Shown here one piece after another: positions 17,723 through 27,471 of a stretch of 37,140 nt of DNA. The notes under the pieces were generated by a model. The model saw only the letters and a program-made list of their open reading frames with translations. It ran no database searches and was not told the DNA's origin. This stretch comes from Burkholderiales bacterium. Its GTDB lineage: Bacteria; Pseudomonadota; Gammaproteobacteria; Burkholderiales; Burkholderiaceae_C. The first letter of the stretch is position 1, and each line of letters begins with the position of its first letter. The translations under genes were made by a program, and so were the position numbers. The DNA is taken from assembly GCA_028864885.1 (NCBI GenBank), contig JAGWLR010000029.1, forward strand, positions 1-37,140, written 5' to 3'.

Positions 17723-20526
17723 ACAGCGCCCTCCGACCCTTGCGCCTCGGGCGGCCAGTGATCCTTTCGGCACAATCCGCGTGCTGAACAATAGGTGCAG
17801 GCAGCGGCATCACCCAGTGCTGGCATGGCAGCGCCTTGCATGATGCGCGACAGGTCGTGTCGAATCCCCTCCATCAAAACCTCGGCATGATCCTGAACGT
17901 CTTCATGGGAGACCAGGGTTGCCGATTTCCCATCCAAGTGCAGATAGGCGGCCCGCCCCACATCGGGCCCCACCATGGCCGCATAAAACGGCAACTGCGT
18001 GTCTTCCAGCGGTCTTTTGACCTTCTCTTTCAAGCTCTGTAGCGAACCGGTCTTGTAGTCAATCACCATGCAGCGTCGGTCCTGCTCTTCGTACCGCGCA
18101 TCGATGCGATCAATCTGCCCCTTCAAGCGCACACCTTGGGTGGTTTCATCGCCCAACAGGTCGAGGCTAGCGACAGCCTCGTTGTCCACGCATCGCCAGC
18201 CCTCTTTCTCATGCTGGTGTAGCCATCGCACATAGACCTGTGCCATCGAAGACATGACCGCTCGATACGGTTGAAAATAGGGTCGGGTTGCTTCGTTGTT
18301 CAGTCCCAGATCCACCATCACCACTTCTGCGATTCGCAACCAGGCTTCGACATCCTCTTGTGGCGTTCTCATGGCCAACATTTGCTCACGCTCGACATGG
18401 AAACGGCGAATCACTTCATGCAGCCAAATGCCATAGTCAGAGCGATCCAGCCCCTCCTCTAGTTCATCTACGTCACGCAACTTCAGAATCGATTGCGCAA
18501 AGAAGCGATAGGGGCACTGACGCAAGGCCTCATAACTGGTCGCAGACAGGTACTCGGGCAGCAAGGAAAGTTCGGAGGGCCGTAATTCAGGCGTAGGTCT
18601 GTCCGCTGGCTTGAAGGGCACTTCACTGGTATTCCAACCGATGGTGCGCTCCATCCAAGATCCACCGCGATCCTGCGCCCAGCGTTGCAACCACGGGCTC
18701 GACTCCATGGGTTCGCTCCCCTGCCCTTGGCGGAACAAGCAAGTCACGGCAGGGCGCGTCATGAGCAATTCGAATGCATCCCATTGAGCCTGACGCAAAT
18801 CTTCAGGGGTAGCCAAGCACATGTCTCGCCGAGCAGACGCCCCCAACCAACTGGTGTCTGATGAAGCATGACCCAGTTGCTTGGCGTCTGCCCCAGGCAT
18901 GATGATCGAATGAAAAGGTCGCATCACTGCACGGGCCAACGGCGTGATGACCACATCAATTCGACCCGTCGGGGACGGGGGTCGAAAGGTGGTGTTTTCC
19001 ATCATCTCTCGAACCCAGCGGCTGAAGCCATGGCTGTCAACCAGCATCTCGTCAAGCAAAGCATTCCACTCGTCACCTGAGTCGTCGGCATCGACCAGAT
19101 GCAAACTGCGAAGCAAGAGCGCCCCAGCGTCATCCTCGCCCAAGGCCGACCACGCTCCCGCGGCTTGCAATGCCAAACCCAATGCCGTCACCCACGCCCG
19201 CAGAGGGCGCCTCTTCGTGCCAAACAGGTCAGCTAAAGACTTCAACGCGCTTTGGGCCTCCTCCCACAACTGCAGCGCGTCGGAGGGGCAAGGCTTGCCG
19301 GCCTTGAGCAAGCTGGGCTTATCCCAGGCACGCAACCAGTTGTGGTGGCGAAACCAGGCTTCTAGTTCGTCGCAGGCAGACAGCGTCGGAAGCTGCGTCC
19401 AGCCTGACTTCAACCAGTCCAGCAGATCATCTGAACTGGCTTGGGGGCTAGCGGCAGCCAGCAATCGAGTGACCACGGCTGACGCGCGCGTCGTCGACAG
19501 AACCCATCCGGTTTCATCGGCGATTTGAGCTCCGGCGCCCTCCAGCATGGCTCTGATCCGTCGAATCAGACCCCGATCCAGTGCGATCAGCGCCACGGCA
19601 TCGCCACCTTGTTGGCGCGATGTCCCAACGGCCTCAAGGACTGCGGCCGCAGCGTGGCGCGCCTCGTCTTCGCCGTCCAGACAAGCCACCAGTGCGGGGA
19701 AATCGGTTGGCGCCAACGCACGGTCAGTGGCTTGTGCCACATCCCATCGACACACCACGCCCCTCTTCTCGGCGGCATCAGCCATCAAACTCAACATCAC
19801 TGACGCTTCCGTTCCCGGGGCAACATGACTGCCAGCGCTGATCCCGACGATGCATCGGTATGGCAGGTCAAACAGCACGTCGCTAGCCCCGCCCGATTCA
19901 AAGCTTTCAATGACCCATTCCAACGCCCAGGCCAGCAGCAGCTTTTCACGTGAACCAAATTGAATTGGCGACGAAGCCTGCACCGACAAAATGCTCCTGG
20001 CCCTTTGCCAATAGCTGGCACGGCGGTCTGGTGCGATCGCCTGCGCTCGCTTGACCCAACCATGTGCGGCCGACACCAATTGCTGTGTTGCGTACTCAAA
20101 GCCCTTCGGGTCGCGCGCCGCCCAGTGCTTGCTCCAGGACTCCTTCAGCAAAAGCCGACTGATTCTCAGCCTATCGGCTACGGCATCGCCCGAGACACGA
20201 TTTTTGCCGCTGACAGCGGGCTGACGCCAACTGTGTGCCGCAATCAACGAGGCCACCGTCTCGATCGTCGGAGCCCACCCGCCAACCACTTGCGCCCAGG
20301 CCTGTCGGGCGTGCGCCAAAACGGCCCCCACCGGCACGATGACCAGGGTATCTCGGGGGCTGATTTTGTGGCTGGTCAACCAATCTGCCGTCTGCTGCGC
20401 CCACTGTTGCCAGCACGCCGCCGCATCGACGGAGGGCTCCCAGTACCACGGATGTGGCCGCAAACCGGCTTGCGGTGCAAATTCGTTGCTCAAAACCTGC
20501 TGAAAGTCTGGAACTATGACGGTCAT
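17719..20526 (-). CDS. addB: AddB-type nuclease subunit with iron-sulfur cysteines
   Basis: This 935-residue protein has a C-terminal PD-(D/E)XK nuclease: G-Q-I-D-R-I-D (Asp 806) and V-I-D-Y-K-T-G (Asp 823, Lys 825), with a conserved His near 703. Four cysteines bracket it: Cys 671 in R-Q-C-P-Y-R-F and Cys 910, 913, 919 in [10 protein letters not shown]. This is the 4Fe-4S staple known in AddB and related nucleases. The N-terminal two thirds resemble an inactive helicase; no Walker A motif is visible, as in other proteobacterial AddB-like proteins. It is the first gene of addB-addA and is divergent from trxA across 118 bases. The start ATG at 20526 has no clear ribosome binding site. Confidence 0.85.
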   Translation of the reverse strand: MTVIVPDFQQVLSNEFAPQAGLRPHPWYWEPSVDAAACWQQWAQQTADWLTSHKISPRDTLVIVPVGAVLAHARQAWAQVVGGWAPTIETVASLIAAHSWRQPAVSGKNRVSGDAVADRLRISRLLLKESWSKHWAARDPKGFEYATQQLVSAAHGWVKRAQAIAPDRRASYWQRARSILSVQASSPIQFGSREKLLLAWALEWVIESFESGGASDVLFDLPYRCIVGISAGSHVAPGTEASVMLSLMADAAEKRGVVCRWDVAQATDRALAPTDFPALVACLDGEDEARHAAAAVLEAVGTSRQQGGDAVALIALDRGLIRRIRAMLEGAGAQIADETGWVLSTTRASAVVTRLLAAASPQASSDDLLDWLKSGWTQLPTLSACDELEAWFRHHNWLRAWDKPSLLKAGKPCPSDALQLWEEAQSALKSLADLFGTKRRPLRAWVTALGLALQAAGAWSALGEDDAGALLLRSLHLVDADDSGDEWNALLDEMLVDSHGFSRWVREMMENTTFRPPSPTGRIDVVITPLARAVMRPFHSIIMPGADAKQLGHASSDTSWLGASARRDMCLATPEDLRQAQWDAFELLMTRPAVTCLFRQGQGSEPMESSPWLQRWAQDRGGSWMERTIGWNTSEVPFKPADRPTPELRPSELSLLPEYLSATSYEALRQCPYRFFAQSILKLRDVDELEEGLDRSDYGIWLHEVIRRFHVEREQMLAMRTPQEDVEAWLRIAEVVMVDLGLNNEATRPYFQPYRAVMSSMAQVYVRWLHQHEKEGWRCVDNEAVASLDLLGDETTQGVRLKGQIDRIDARYEEQDRRCMVIDYKTGSLQSLKEKVKRPLEDTQLPFYAAMVGPDVGRAAYLHLDGKSATLVSHEDVQDHAEVLMEGIRHDLSRIMQGAAMPALGDAAACTYCSARGLCRKDHWPPEAQGSEGAV

Positions 20527-20644
20527 AGAAAACGGGTACTTGAGATGTACTGCGAAGGCAGCATCTTCTGTGTCAGAATCATCTCACCTTACTGGCGTGC
20601 TCCCGATTCGGGGCCACAAAGCCAGCCTCCCCAAGGATAGATCC

Positions 20645-20974
20645 ATGAGCAGCGACCTGATCAAACACATTTCCGACGCATCGTTTGACGCCGATGTCCT
20701 TCAATCTGCGCAACCCGTTTTGGTCGATTACTGGGCCGAATGGTGTGGTCCTTGCAAGATGATCGCGCCGATTCTGGACGAAGTGGCCAAGGACTACGGT
20801 GGTCGTTTGAATGTGGCCAAAATGAATGTGGACCAAAACCGCGATGTGCCGGCCAAGTTTGGCATTCGTGGCATCCCTACTTTGATGATTTTCAAAGGCG
20901 GTCAACTCGCTGCCACCAAGGTCGGTGCGCTGTCCAAGGCGCAATTGACTGCATTCATTGACGCCAATCTGTGA
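20645..20974 (+). CDS. trxA: thioredoxin 1
   Basis: This 109-residue protein is a full-length thioredoxin with the redox site W-C-G-P-C (Cys 34 and Cys 37) and the cis-proline segment R-G-I-P-T-L. It reduces protein disulfides in the cytoplasm with electrons from thioredoxin reductase. The ATG at 20645 has the ribosome binding site AAGGA at 20633-20637; the frame is open further upstream but the leader is not thioredoxin-like. It lies directly before rho, the same order as trxA-rho in E. coli, but rho has its own promoter. Confidence 0.97.
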   Translation: MSSDLIKHISDASFDADVLQSAQPVLVDYWAEWCGPCKMIAPILDEVAKDYGGRLNVAKMNVDQNRDVPAKFGIRGIPTLMIFKGGQLAATKVGALSKAQLTAFIDANL

Positions 20975-20994
20975 TTTCGCCCTGAAATCTTTCT

Positions 20995-21000
20995 TATAAT
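20995..21000 (+). promoter_or_regulatory. rho promoter, -10 element
   Basis: A perfect TATAAT lies 21 bases after the trxA stop codon and 182 bases before the rho start. No good -35 hexamer is seen at 16-18 bases upstream (TGATTT at 17). Transcription would begin near 21007, giving a leader of about 175 bases. Confidence 0.6.
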
Positions 21001-21005
21001 CTGCG

Positions 21006-21110
21006 CACCAGTCGACAAAACCGGCTGGTGCCAGGTCAGCCAAACAGTACTTCACGGTTTGGCGGGGGCTGTCAGCAAGACACCTTTTTCCCCCTTCCCT
21101 TCTTTTACCC
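21006..21110 (+). promoter_or_regulatory. rho leader: hairpin and pyrimidine-rich tract
   Basis: At the expected transcript start CACCAG and CTGGTG (about 21006-21030) form a 6-bp stem. Downstream, 21081-21110 is a 30-base stretch with only two purines, rich in C and in YC dinucleotides. That is the kind of unstructured RNA that Rho binds. In E. coli rho is autogenously controlled by termination in its leader; the same here is an inference. Confidence 0.5.
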
Positions 21111-21181
21111 ACGGTTCGCTTTCTGCGCCTAGCAGCACCTGAGTGTTGCCCAGATGCAGCTTTCATCCAGGGTCCCAATCC

Positions 21182-22450
21182 ATGCACCTTTCAGAACTGA
21201 AGGCACTGCACATCTCCAAATTGGTTGAGATGGCGGAAGCTTTGGAGATCGAGAACGTCGCTCGCATGCGCAAGCAAGAGTTGATGTTTGCGATCATGAA
21301 GAAACGCGCCAAGGCCGGCGAACAGGTCTTCGGCGACGGCGTCCTCGAAGTGCTGCCAGATGGCTTCGGCTTCCTGCGCTCGCTAGATACCAGTTTCCTG
21401 GCCAGCACAGACGACATTTACCTGTCGCCCAGCCAGGTGCGTCGCTTCAACCTGCACACCGGCGACATGATCGAAGGCGAAGTGCGGGTGCCCAAGGATG
21501 GCGAACGCTACTTTGCGCTGGTCAAGGTGGATCGCGTCAATGGCTTGTCGCCTGAGGTCAACAAGAACAAGCTCATGTTCGAAAACCTCACGCCGCTGTT
21601 CCCTGATGAGCAGTTCAAGCTTGAGCGTGAAACCGTCAAGAGCAACGACGACAACGTCACCAGTCGCATCATTGACTTGATTGCCCCCATCGGCAAAGGC
21701 CAACGCGCCCTGCTGGTGGCTCCACCCAAAAGTGGCAAGACCGTGATGATGAAGAACCTGGCTCATGCCCTGGTTGCCAATCATCCCGACGTGCATCTGA
21801 TCGTGCTGCTGGTTGACGAACGCCCCGAAGAAGTGACCGAAATGCAGCGCACCGTGCGTGGCGAAGTCATCAGTTCGACGTTCGATGAACCGGCCCAACG
21901 TCACGTTCAGGTCGCTGAAATGGTGATCGAGCGCGCCAAGCGTCTGGTCGAATTGAAGAAGGACGTGGTCATCCTGCTGGATTCGATCACCCGTCTGGCC
22001 CGTGCGTACAACAACGTGCTGCCCAGCTCCGGCAAGGTGCTGACTGGCGGTGTGGATGCCAATGCCTTGCAGCGCCCCAAGCGATTCTTCGGCGCGGCGC
22101 GTAACATCGAAGAAGGCGGCTCGCTGACCATCATCGGCACCGCGCTGGTCGACACCGGCAGCCGTATGGACGAAGTCATTTACGAAGAGTTCAAGGGCAC
22201 CGGCAACTGCGAAATCCACCTGGATCGTCGCATGGCCGAAAAGCGCGTCTACCCTTCGATCCTGATCAACAAGTCCGGCACCCGCCGCGAAGAACTCCTG
22301 CTGAAGCCGGAAATTCTGCAAAAGAGCTGGATTTTGCGCAAATTGCTCTACCCGATGGACGAAATCGAGGCGATGGAGTTTGTTCTGGACAAAATGCGCT
22401 CCACCAAAAATAACCACGACTTCTTCGACATGATGCGTCGAGGCGGTTAA
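21182..22450 (+). CDS. rho: transcription termination factor Rho
   Basis: This 422-residue protein is a standard Rho hexamer subunit, an RNA-dependent ATPase that ends transcription. The N-terminal domain has M-H-L-S-E-L-K, and the RNA-binding cold-shock-like fold includes G-F-G-F-L-R. Walker A is A-P-P-K-S-G-K-T at about 180-187. The P-loop region is followed by [11 protein letters not shown] and the secondary RNA site [13 protein letters not shown]. Length equals the family norm. The ATG at 21182 is chosen by homology; it has no Shine-Dalgarno sequence, while a frame extension back to 21143 lacks conserved residues. It follows trxA and precedes rpmE2. Confidence 0.98.
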   Translation: MHLSELKALHISKLVEMAEALEIENVARMRKQELMFAIMKKRAKAGEQVFGDGVLEVLPDGFGFLRSLDTSFLASTDDIYLSPSQVRRFNLHTGDMIEGEVRVPKDGERYFALVKVDRVNGLSPEVNKNKLMFENLTPLFPDEQFKLERETVKSNDDNVTSRIIDLIAPIGKGQRALLVAPPKSGKTVMMKNLAHALVANHPDVHLIVLLVDERPEEVTEMQRTVRGEVISSTFDEPAQRHVQVAEMVIERAKRLVELKKDVVILLDSITRLARAYNNVLPSSGKVLTGGVDANALQRPKRFFGAARNIEEGGSLTIIGTALVDTGSRMDEVIYEEFKGTGNCEIHLDRRMAEKRVYPSILINKSGTRREELLLKPEILQKSWILRKLLYPMDEIEAMEFVLDKMRSTKNNHDFFDMMRRGG

Positions 22451-22457
22451 TTCATAT

Positions 22458-22487
22458 TACAATCTGCGGTTTTCCGGCTGTCGGAAA
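22458..22487 (+). promoter_or_regulatory. possible rpmE2 promoter -10 and leader hairpin
   Basis: TACAAT at 22458-22463 could be a -10 element; no good -35 is seen. The following hairpin TTTCCG-GCTGT-CGGAAA (22471-22487) would sit at the 5' end of the transcript. No T-run follows it, so it is not a rho terminator. Confidence 0.35.
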
Positions 22488-22542
22488 GTGCTTGGCACGG
22501 TGTCAAGTGGCTCCCGATGATGCAAACAGCAAGAGGTTTCAT

Positions 22543-22800
22543 ATGCCAAAGCAAGGTATTCACCCCAACTATCGCGACGTCTGCTTCGTCGACCAATCCA
22601 ACGGTTTCAAGTTCGTCACCCGCTCGTGCGCTCCTACCAAGGAAACCATCAAGCTGGAAGACGGCCGTGAAGTGCCTTTGTTCAAGCTCGAAACCTCGTC
22701 TGAGTCGCACGCTTTCTACACCGGCACCCAAAAGTCGGTGGATTCTCTGGGCGGGCGCGTCGAGAAATTCCGCAACAAGTTCGCGCAATTCCGCAAGTGA
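22543..22800 (+). CDS. rpmE2: 50S ribosomal protein L31 type B
   Basis: This 85-residue protein is L31 of the type that lacks the zinc ribbon: it has two isolated cysteines (D-V-C-F-V and R-S-C-A-P) but no C-x-x-C pair. The start [10 protein letters not shown] and the end K-F-R-N-K-F are typical. The ATG at 22543 has a good ribosome binding site, AAGAGG, at 22531-22536. It follows rho on the same strand and ends in a strong terminator. Confidence 0.96.
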   Translation: MPKQGIHPNYRDVCFVDQSNGFKFVTRSCAPTKETIKLEDGREVPLFKLETSSESHAFYTGTQKSVDSLGGRVEKFRNKFAQFRK

Positions 22801-22849
22801 TGACTGCACGCGGAACGCCACAGGCGATACCCGCGTTGTCACGACACAC

Positions 22850-22875
22850 AAGGGCAGCCCAGGCTGCCCTTTTTG
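22850..22875 (+). terminator. rho-independent terminator after rpmE2
   Basis: AAGGGCAGCC (22850-22859) pairs perfectly with GGCTGCCCTT (22862-22871), and the run TTTTT (22870-22874) follows. It lies 50 bases after the rpmE2 stop codon. Confidence 0.9.
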
Positions 22876-22926
22876 CTTGTATCGTCCGTACTTCTTCTTA
22901 TCAGCGCCTTGCTCGGTTGATCCAGG

Positions 22927-24654
22927 ATGAGTAGTCGCACAGCCCACTCCCCCACTGTCACGCCCGCCCTGGTGACCCAGAAAGCCGTCCGTAGACTGCC
23001 TCGCTGGGCGTTGATTCTCTTTTGCGCCGCCTACATCTTGCCCGGCCTGTTCGGGCGTGACCCCTGGAAAAACGAAGACATCGCTTCGTTTGGGCACATG
23101 TGGAGCGTCGCGCAAGGCCAAGCCCCTTGGCTTCATCCCAATGTCGGGGGTGTTTTGCCCACCTCGGGCGGGGTGTTGCCCTACTGGCTCGGTAGTGCAT
23201 CGATCCTGGCATTCAGCCACTGGATGGATCCAGCCATGGCGGCGCGGATCCCGTTCGCGCTGCTGCTGGGGGTCATTTTGGCGCTGACTTGGTACACCAC
23301 CTTTCACCTCGCCAAAACCGATGCGGCCCAGCCGCTTCCCCTCGCTTTTGGTGGCGAAGCCTCGCCCAATGATTACGCCAGAGCTGTCGCTGATGGAGCC
23401 TTGCTCGCGCTCATTGCAACCCTGGGCTTGCTGCAGTTGGGACACGAAACCACGCCAGAGTTATTGCAACTGACTGGCAGTACGCTGTTCTTGTACAGCC
23501 TGGCCGCGGCCCAGACCCTAACGGGTGCTTCCCGCGTTGCCACCCTGTTAAGTTTGCCCATCATGGCGGCCAGCGGCAGCCCCACCGTGGCGATGCTGCT
23601 GGGGGCATCGGGGCTTTTGATCTGCGCCAGATCACGGCACGCTGAGATGCGGCATCACACAGCCTGGGTGCTCGCCGCCTTGGCGTTGTCTGCGGCATTG
23701 GCCACAGCCCTCACCCAAGCGGGTTTGCCGGGTTGGGCGTGGCGATGGGAAACACGGCTGGTACCCAACGATCTCTTCCGGGTGGTGATCTGGTTTACCT
23801 GGCCGACCTTGCCGCTGGCGGTGTTGACCGTCTGGCATTGGCGGCGCCAGACCATGCGCCGTCACATTGCCGTGCCCTTGCTCTCTGCATTGGTCGGCTT
23901 TGCGGCGTCGGCTTCGATGGGCGCGAATGACCGCGCCTTGCTGGAAGCGCTTCCTGCACTGGCAGTGCTGGCCGCCTTCGCGCTTCCCATCCTTCAGCGC
24001 AGCCTCGGCGCGGCATTGGATTGGTTCTCGGTCTTCTTTTTTACGACCTGTGCAGCTGCGATCTGGTTCATTTATGTGGCGATGCAGACCGGTAAGCCCG
24101 CCAAAACAGCGGCCAATGTGGCCAAGCTGGTGCCTGGTTATCAATCTTATTTCTCAATCCCTGCGCTTGTTTTCGCTTTGATAGGCTCCGTGCTGTGGTT
24201 GGCCTTGGTTCGTTGGCGAACCGGCCGTCATACCCACGCATTGTGGAAAAGTCTGGTGTTACCTGCCGGTGGCGTGGCGCTGTGTTGGTTGCTCTTCCTC
24301 ACCCTGTGGCTGCCAGTGATCGATCAGTCTCGCAGCTACCGCCTGCTCCTCACGCGCGTTCACGCCTATGTACCCCGCACTGAATGCATCCATGCGCCGA
24401 ACGCCAGTGTCGGGCTGTTGACGGGCCTGGAGTACTTTGGTGGCTACCAAGTCGATGGGCGCCCCATCGTGCAAAACAGACAAAGCCGCTTGTTCTCGGA
24501 TAACCGCGTGTGCAACGTCATGGTCTTGAAGATGTCACCGCATGAACTGGGTCCCGAGATCATTGGCTGGAGGAAGGTGGCTCAGGTCAATCAACGGACA
24601 CGCAACTCTGAATCCGTTGCCATCTATTTGCGACGTCCATCCAATCGACCCTGA
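22927..24654 (+). CDS. ArnT/PMT-like membrane glycosyltransferase
   Basis: This 575-residue protein has about ten or more hydrophobic segments, the first at about 27-42. After it comes G-R-D-P-W-K-N-E-D (43-51), an acidic D-P-W-x-x-E-D loop like that in family 39/83 (PMT, ArnT) glycosyltransferases, which use polyprenyl-phosphate sugars at the outer face of the inner membrane. The last 100 residues form a soluble domain with two cysteines (T-E-C-I-H and R-V-C-N-V). The start ATG at 22927 has only a weak ribosome binding site. It stands 52 bases after the rpmE2 terminator and is convergent with phoR, 6 bases apart. Acceptor and sugar cannot be told; the family call rests on topology and the acidic loop. 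Confidence 0.65.
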   Translation: MSSRTAHSPTVTPALVTQKAVRRLPRWALILFCAAYILPGLFGRDPWKNEDIASFGHMWSVAQGQAPWLHPNVGGVLPTSGGVLPYWLGSASILAFSHWMDPAMAARIPFALLLGVILALTWYTTFHLAKTDAAQPLPLAFGGEASPNDYARAVADGALLALIATLGLLQLGHETTPELLQLTGSTLFLYSLAAAQTLTGASRVATLLSLPIMAASGSPTVAMLLGASGLLICARSRHAEMRHHTAWVLAALALSAALATALTQAGLPGWAWRWETRLVPNDLFRVVIWFTWPTLPLAVLTVWHWRRQTMRRHIAVPLLSALVGFAASASMGANDRALLEALPALAVLAAFALPILQRSLGAALDWFSVFFFTTCAAAIWFIYVAMQTGKPAKTAANVAKLVPGYQSYFSIPALVFALIGSVLWLALVRWRTGRHTHALWKSLVLPAGGVALCWLLFLTLWLPVIDQSRSYRLLLTRVHAYVPRTECIHAPNASVGLLTGLEYFGGYQVDGRPIVQNRQSRLFSDNRVCNVMVLKMSPHELGPEIIGWRKVAQVNQRTRNSESVAIYLRRPSNRP

Positions 24655-24660
24655 GGTCGA

Positions 24661-25992
24661 TCAAAGCAACCGAACTCGGGCTGACGGCACGGTCAAGGTG
24701 AATGTCGAGCCCTTGCCAGGTTCGCTGGTGATCCTGAGATCCCCGCCGTGTCGCTGAACCACATGTTTCACAATCGACAGGCCTAACCCAGTGCCACCAG
24801 TGTCGCGCGACCGGCTGCCATCGACTCGGTAGAAGCGCTCTGTCAGGCGGGGAATGTGTTCGGCCGGAATGCCGATCCCGCCATCTATGACAGAGAATTC
24901 GACACCTCCCTCGCTGAGAGAGGTCCACTTGATGTCTATGCGCTTGCCTTCCGGGGTGTAGCGAATGGCGTTCGACACAAGGTTACCCATGGCACTGAGC
25001 CACTCACCCTCGATCCCGGCGATTTGCATCGACTTCCCTTGGGCGTCGATCAAGAAACTCATGGGGTGTCGCCCCCTGGACAATGCCAACCCATCGGTTT
25101 CGATCCGGCCCATGAGGTCGGCTACCTTGATCCACTTGTCGGACGACGGCCGAGGGCTGCCTTCGATCTGCGCCAGAGTCAGCAGGTCGGACACCAGGCT
25201 ACGCATCCGATCGGCCTGTTGCGCCATCAATCCAATCACACGCTTTTGCTCGACTTCGGTCAAGGGCAGAGATCCCAGGGTTTCGATGAAGCCATTCAAA
25301 ACAGTCAGGGGCGTTCTGATCTCGTGCGACACGTTGGCCACAAAATCCCGGCGCATGTTGTCGGCTCGCTCGCGCTCGGTGATGTCCTGAGACAAGAGCA
25401 GCTTCAGCCCTTCGCCGTACACCCGCACTTGAATCGACAGGTAGCCTTGCCCTCCCCTCGGCATCAAGCACTTGACCGGATCTCGATAGTCGCCAGCCTG
25501 CAGGTATTGGACAAACGCCGGCTGACGAATCAGGTTGGTGACCCGCTGCTGCAAGTCTCGCTGCGGATCCAGCCCAAAATGATCGGCGCCGGCGGGGCTG
25601 ATCCAGGTGATGTGATCTCCGGCATCGAGAAGCAGCACCCCAACAGGAGAGGCTTCAATCGCCGAAAGAAATTGCCCCAATCGAGCCCGCTCTTGCTGAA
25701 TGCGCTCTTCACGCAGACGGATCACCCGGTGGACGCGATGAGCGACCTCGCCCCAAATCCCCGGAAGCCTGGGTGGAGACACATCAGGCGTACGCAGCCA
25801 GTCAAGTAGTTGATGGCCTTTGAGCGTATCGAAGATCGCCAAAGTGGCCACCGAGGCAATAGCCAGGCCAAAGCTGAGCGAAATCGGACGCCCAATGCCA
25901 TCCCCTACCCACCAGCCGATGGCTCCACCTGCACATGCGACGAGCAGGCGAGCGCCAACCCGCGACAACAGCCACGAATTCGTTGTATCCAC
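24661..25992 (-). CDS. phoR: phosphate regulon sensor histidine kinase PhoR
   Basis: This 443-residue protein has two membrane segments (about 13-30 and 37-55) with almost no periplasmic part, as in PhoR. A PAS domain follows at about 108-200. The dimerisation domain has the phosphorylated His 223 in V-S-H-E-I-R-T-P. The ATP-binding domain has N-A-I-R-Y-T-P-E-G, D-G-G-I-G-I and G-T-G-L-G-L-S. PhoR senses the state of the Pst transporter through PhoU and phosphorylates PhoB. The start is a GTG at 25992, 14 bases after the phoB stop codon, so the two are co-transcribed. Its 3' end is 6 bases from a convergent gene with no hairpin between. Confidence 0.95.
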   Translation of the reverse strand: MDTTNSWLLSRVGARLLVACAGGAIGWWVGDGIGRPISLSFGLAIASVATLAIFDTLKGHQLLDWLRTPDVSPPRLPGIWGEVAHRVHRVIRLREERIQQERARLGQFLSAIEASPVGVLLLDAGDHITWISPAGADHFGLDPQRDLQQRVTNLIRQPAFVQYLQAGDYRDPVKCLMPRGGQGYLSIQVRVYGEGLKLLLSQDITERERADNMRRDFVANVSHEIRTPLTVLNGFIETLGSLPLTEVEQKRVIGLMAQQADRMRSLVSDLLTLAQIEGSPRPSSDKWIKVADLMGRIETDGLALSRGRHPMSFLIDAQGKSMQIAGIEGEWLSAMGNLVSNAIRYTPEGKRIDIKWTSLSEGGVEFSVIDGGIGIPAEHIPRLTERFYRVDGSRSRDTGGTGLGLSIVKHVVQRHGGDLRITSEPGKGSTFTLTVPSARVRLL

Positions 25993-26006
25993 GATGAGAG
26001 CCCGGT

Positions 26007-26705
26007 TCAGGCGGCGTTCGCGACCTGTTGTGTGAGGCGATAACCCGCACCCCGAACGGTCTCGATCAGTTGAGACCGTTGCACGGGCGCCAGGGCTTCT
26101 CGGAGGCGTTTGACATGCACGTCAACCGTTCGCTCCTCGATGAACACATGGTCGCCCCAGACGCGATCCAGCAACTGGGCACGGCTGTGAACACGCTCGG
26201 GATGGGTCATGAAGAAGTGCAGCAACTTGAACTCGGTCGGGCCGATCTTCACTTCCTGATCCTCTCGGCAAACGCGACGGGTCGACGGATCGAGGCGCAA
26301 ACCTGCAATCTCCACCGCCGAATCGAGCGCCTGGGGGGCTTTGCGACGCAGCACAGCCCGCACGCGTGCCATCAATTCGTGCGTCGAGAATGGCTTGGTC
26401 AGATAGTCGTCTGCGCCAGCATCCAGTCCCGCCACCTTGTCGACCTCTTCAGCGCGTGCCGTCAGCATGATGATCGGCAAATCGCGCGACCGAGGCGTAC
26501 TGCGCCAACGTTTGGCCAAGGCCAAACCTGATTGGCCGGGCAGCATCCAGTCGAGCAGGACCAGATCAGGCAGCACACGATCGATTTCACTTTGAGCTTG
26601 GTCGGCAGAATTGGCTACCACCACCTCAAAACCTGAATGTCTCAAGTTCAACGCGATCAACTCGGCGATCGCCACTTCATCTTCAACAACCAACACTCGG
26701 CTCAT
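26007..26705 (-). CDS. phoB: phosphate regulon response regulator PhoB
   Basis: This 232-residue OmpR-type regulator has a receiver domain with acidic residues E-D-E at 8-10, the phosphorylated Asp 52 in L-L-D-W-M-L-P-G, and Lys in L-T-K-P-F. The C-terminal winged helix includes F-K-L-L-H-F-F-M and the end V-H-V-K-R-L-R-E-A-L with G-A-G-Y-R. When phosphorylated by PhoR it binds Pho boxes such as the one in front of pstS. The ATG at 26705 is 17 bases after phoU. Confidence 0.97.
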   Translation of the reverse strand: MSRVLVVEDEVAIAELIALNLRHSGFEVVVANSADQAQSEIDRVLPDLVLLDWMLPGQSGLALAKRWRSTPRSRDLPIIMLTARAEEVDKVAGLDAGADDYLTKPFSTHELMARVRAVLRRKAPQALDSAVEIAGLRLDPSTRRVCREDQEVKIGPTEFKLLHFFMTHPERVHSRAQLLDRVWGDHVFIEERTVDVHVKRLREALAPVQRSQLIETVRGAGYRLTQQVANAA

Positions 26706-26722
26706 GGTCAGCTCCTGAATTC

Positions 26723-27430
26723 TTATTTGATGATGGACTCAACCGCTTCAGGGGTGTTGTGACGCACATCCAGCCCCTTGACGATGTAGATCACTTGCTC
26801 GGCGAGATTCTTGGCATGATCACCCACCCGCTCGATGGCCTTGGCCACAAAGACCAGGTCAATTGATGCAGAGATGGTTCGGGGGTCTTCCATCATGTAG
26901 GTGATCAGCTTGCGCATCAGCCCATCGAATTCGGCGTCGATTTCATTGTCGCTCTTGATGACCTCCAGGGCGGTCATCGTATCGAGGCGAGCAAAGGCGT
27001 CCAGTGCACGGCGCAGCGAGGCCGTGGCCAGGTTCGCTTCAAACGACACATCGCTCACGGGCAAACGCAGGCGGCTCGACACGCCAGTGTTGATGAGGCG
27101 CTGAACCGTGCGGGCAATGCGTGCGGCTTCGTCACCGACCCGCTCCAGGTTGCCAATGGTCTTCGAGATGGCTATCAACAGGCGCAAGTCGCGCGCTGTG
27201 GGTTGACGGCGCGCAATGATGGTCGAGAGATCAGCATCGATTTCCATCTCCATCTGATTGACGCGCTCTTCTTGTTCGAGCACAGCCGCGGAGGTTTCCT
27301 CGCTGAAGTGCGTCAGGGCATAGATGGCTTGAGCCACTTGCGATTCAACCAGGCCGCCCATTTCCAGCACGCGCGTTGAAATCCCGCTGAGTTCTACATC
27401 GAACTGGCTGGACAAATGCTTTTCTGTCAT
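26723..27430 (-). CDS. phoU: phosphate signalling protein PhoU
   Basis: This 235-residue helical protein has the two PhoU repeats, with E-M-E-I-D-A-D-L-S-T-I-I-A-R-R-Q-P and A-R-D-L-R-L-L-I-A in the first and A-I-E-R-V-G-D-H-A-K-N-L-A-E in the second. PhoU links the Pst transporter to PhoR and keeps PhoB inactive when phosphate is plentiful. The ATG at 27430 has GGAG upstream. It lies between pstB (41 bases) and phoB (17 bases), so the sensor genes are colinear with the transporter genes. Confidence 0.97.
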   Translation of the reverse strand: MTEKHLSSQFDVELSGISTRVLEMGGLVESQVAQAIYALTHFSEETSAAVLEQEERVNQMEMEIDADLSTIIARRQPTARDLRLLIAISKTIGNLERVGDEAARIARTVQRLINTGVSSRLRLPVSDVSFEANLATASLRRALDAFARLDTMTALEVIKSDNEIDAEFDGLMRKLITYMMEDPRTISASIDLVFVAKAIERVGDHAKNLAEQVIYIVKGLDVRHNTPEAVESIIK

Positions 27431-27471
27431 GTCGGGTTCTCCGTCAGATATTGGCTTGACTTGTCTATGGA

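Noticed and set aside
20514-20527. Palindrome CTATGAC-G-GTCATAG over the addB start codon
   Set aside because: It overlaps the start codon of addB and has a one-base spacer; with no second copy in the trxA-addB gap it is probably chance.
21383-22417. Open frame of 344 codons on the minus strand opposite rho
   Set aside because: It is the complement of a highly conserved gene, rich in His and Gln as such shadows are, and resembles no family.
22449-22463. Zur-box-like imperfect palindrome GTTAATTCATATTAC before rpmE2
   Set aside because: Only five of seven pairs match, it overlaps the rho stop codon and a possible -10, and A+T-rich palindromes arise easily by chance.
24856-25809. Open frame of 317 codons on the plus strand inside phoR
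   Set aside because: Shadow of phoR in a G+C-rich genome; no ribosome binding site or recognisable domain.
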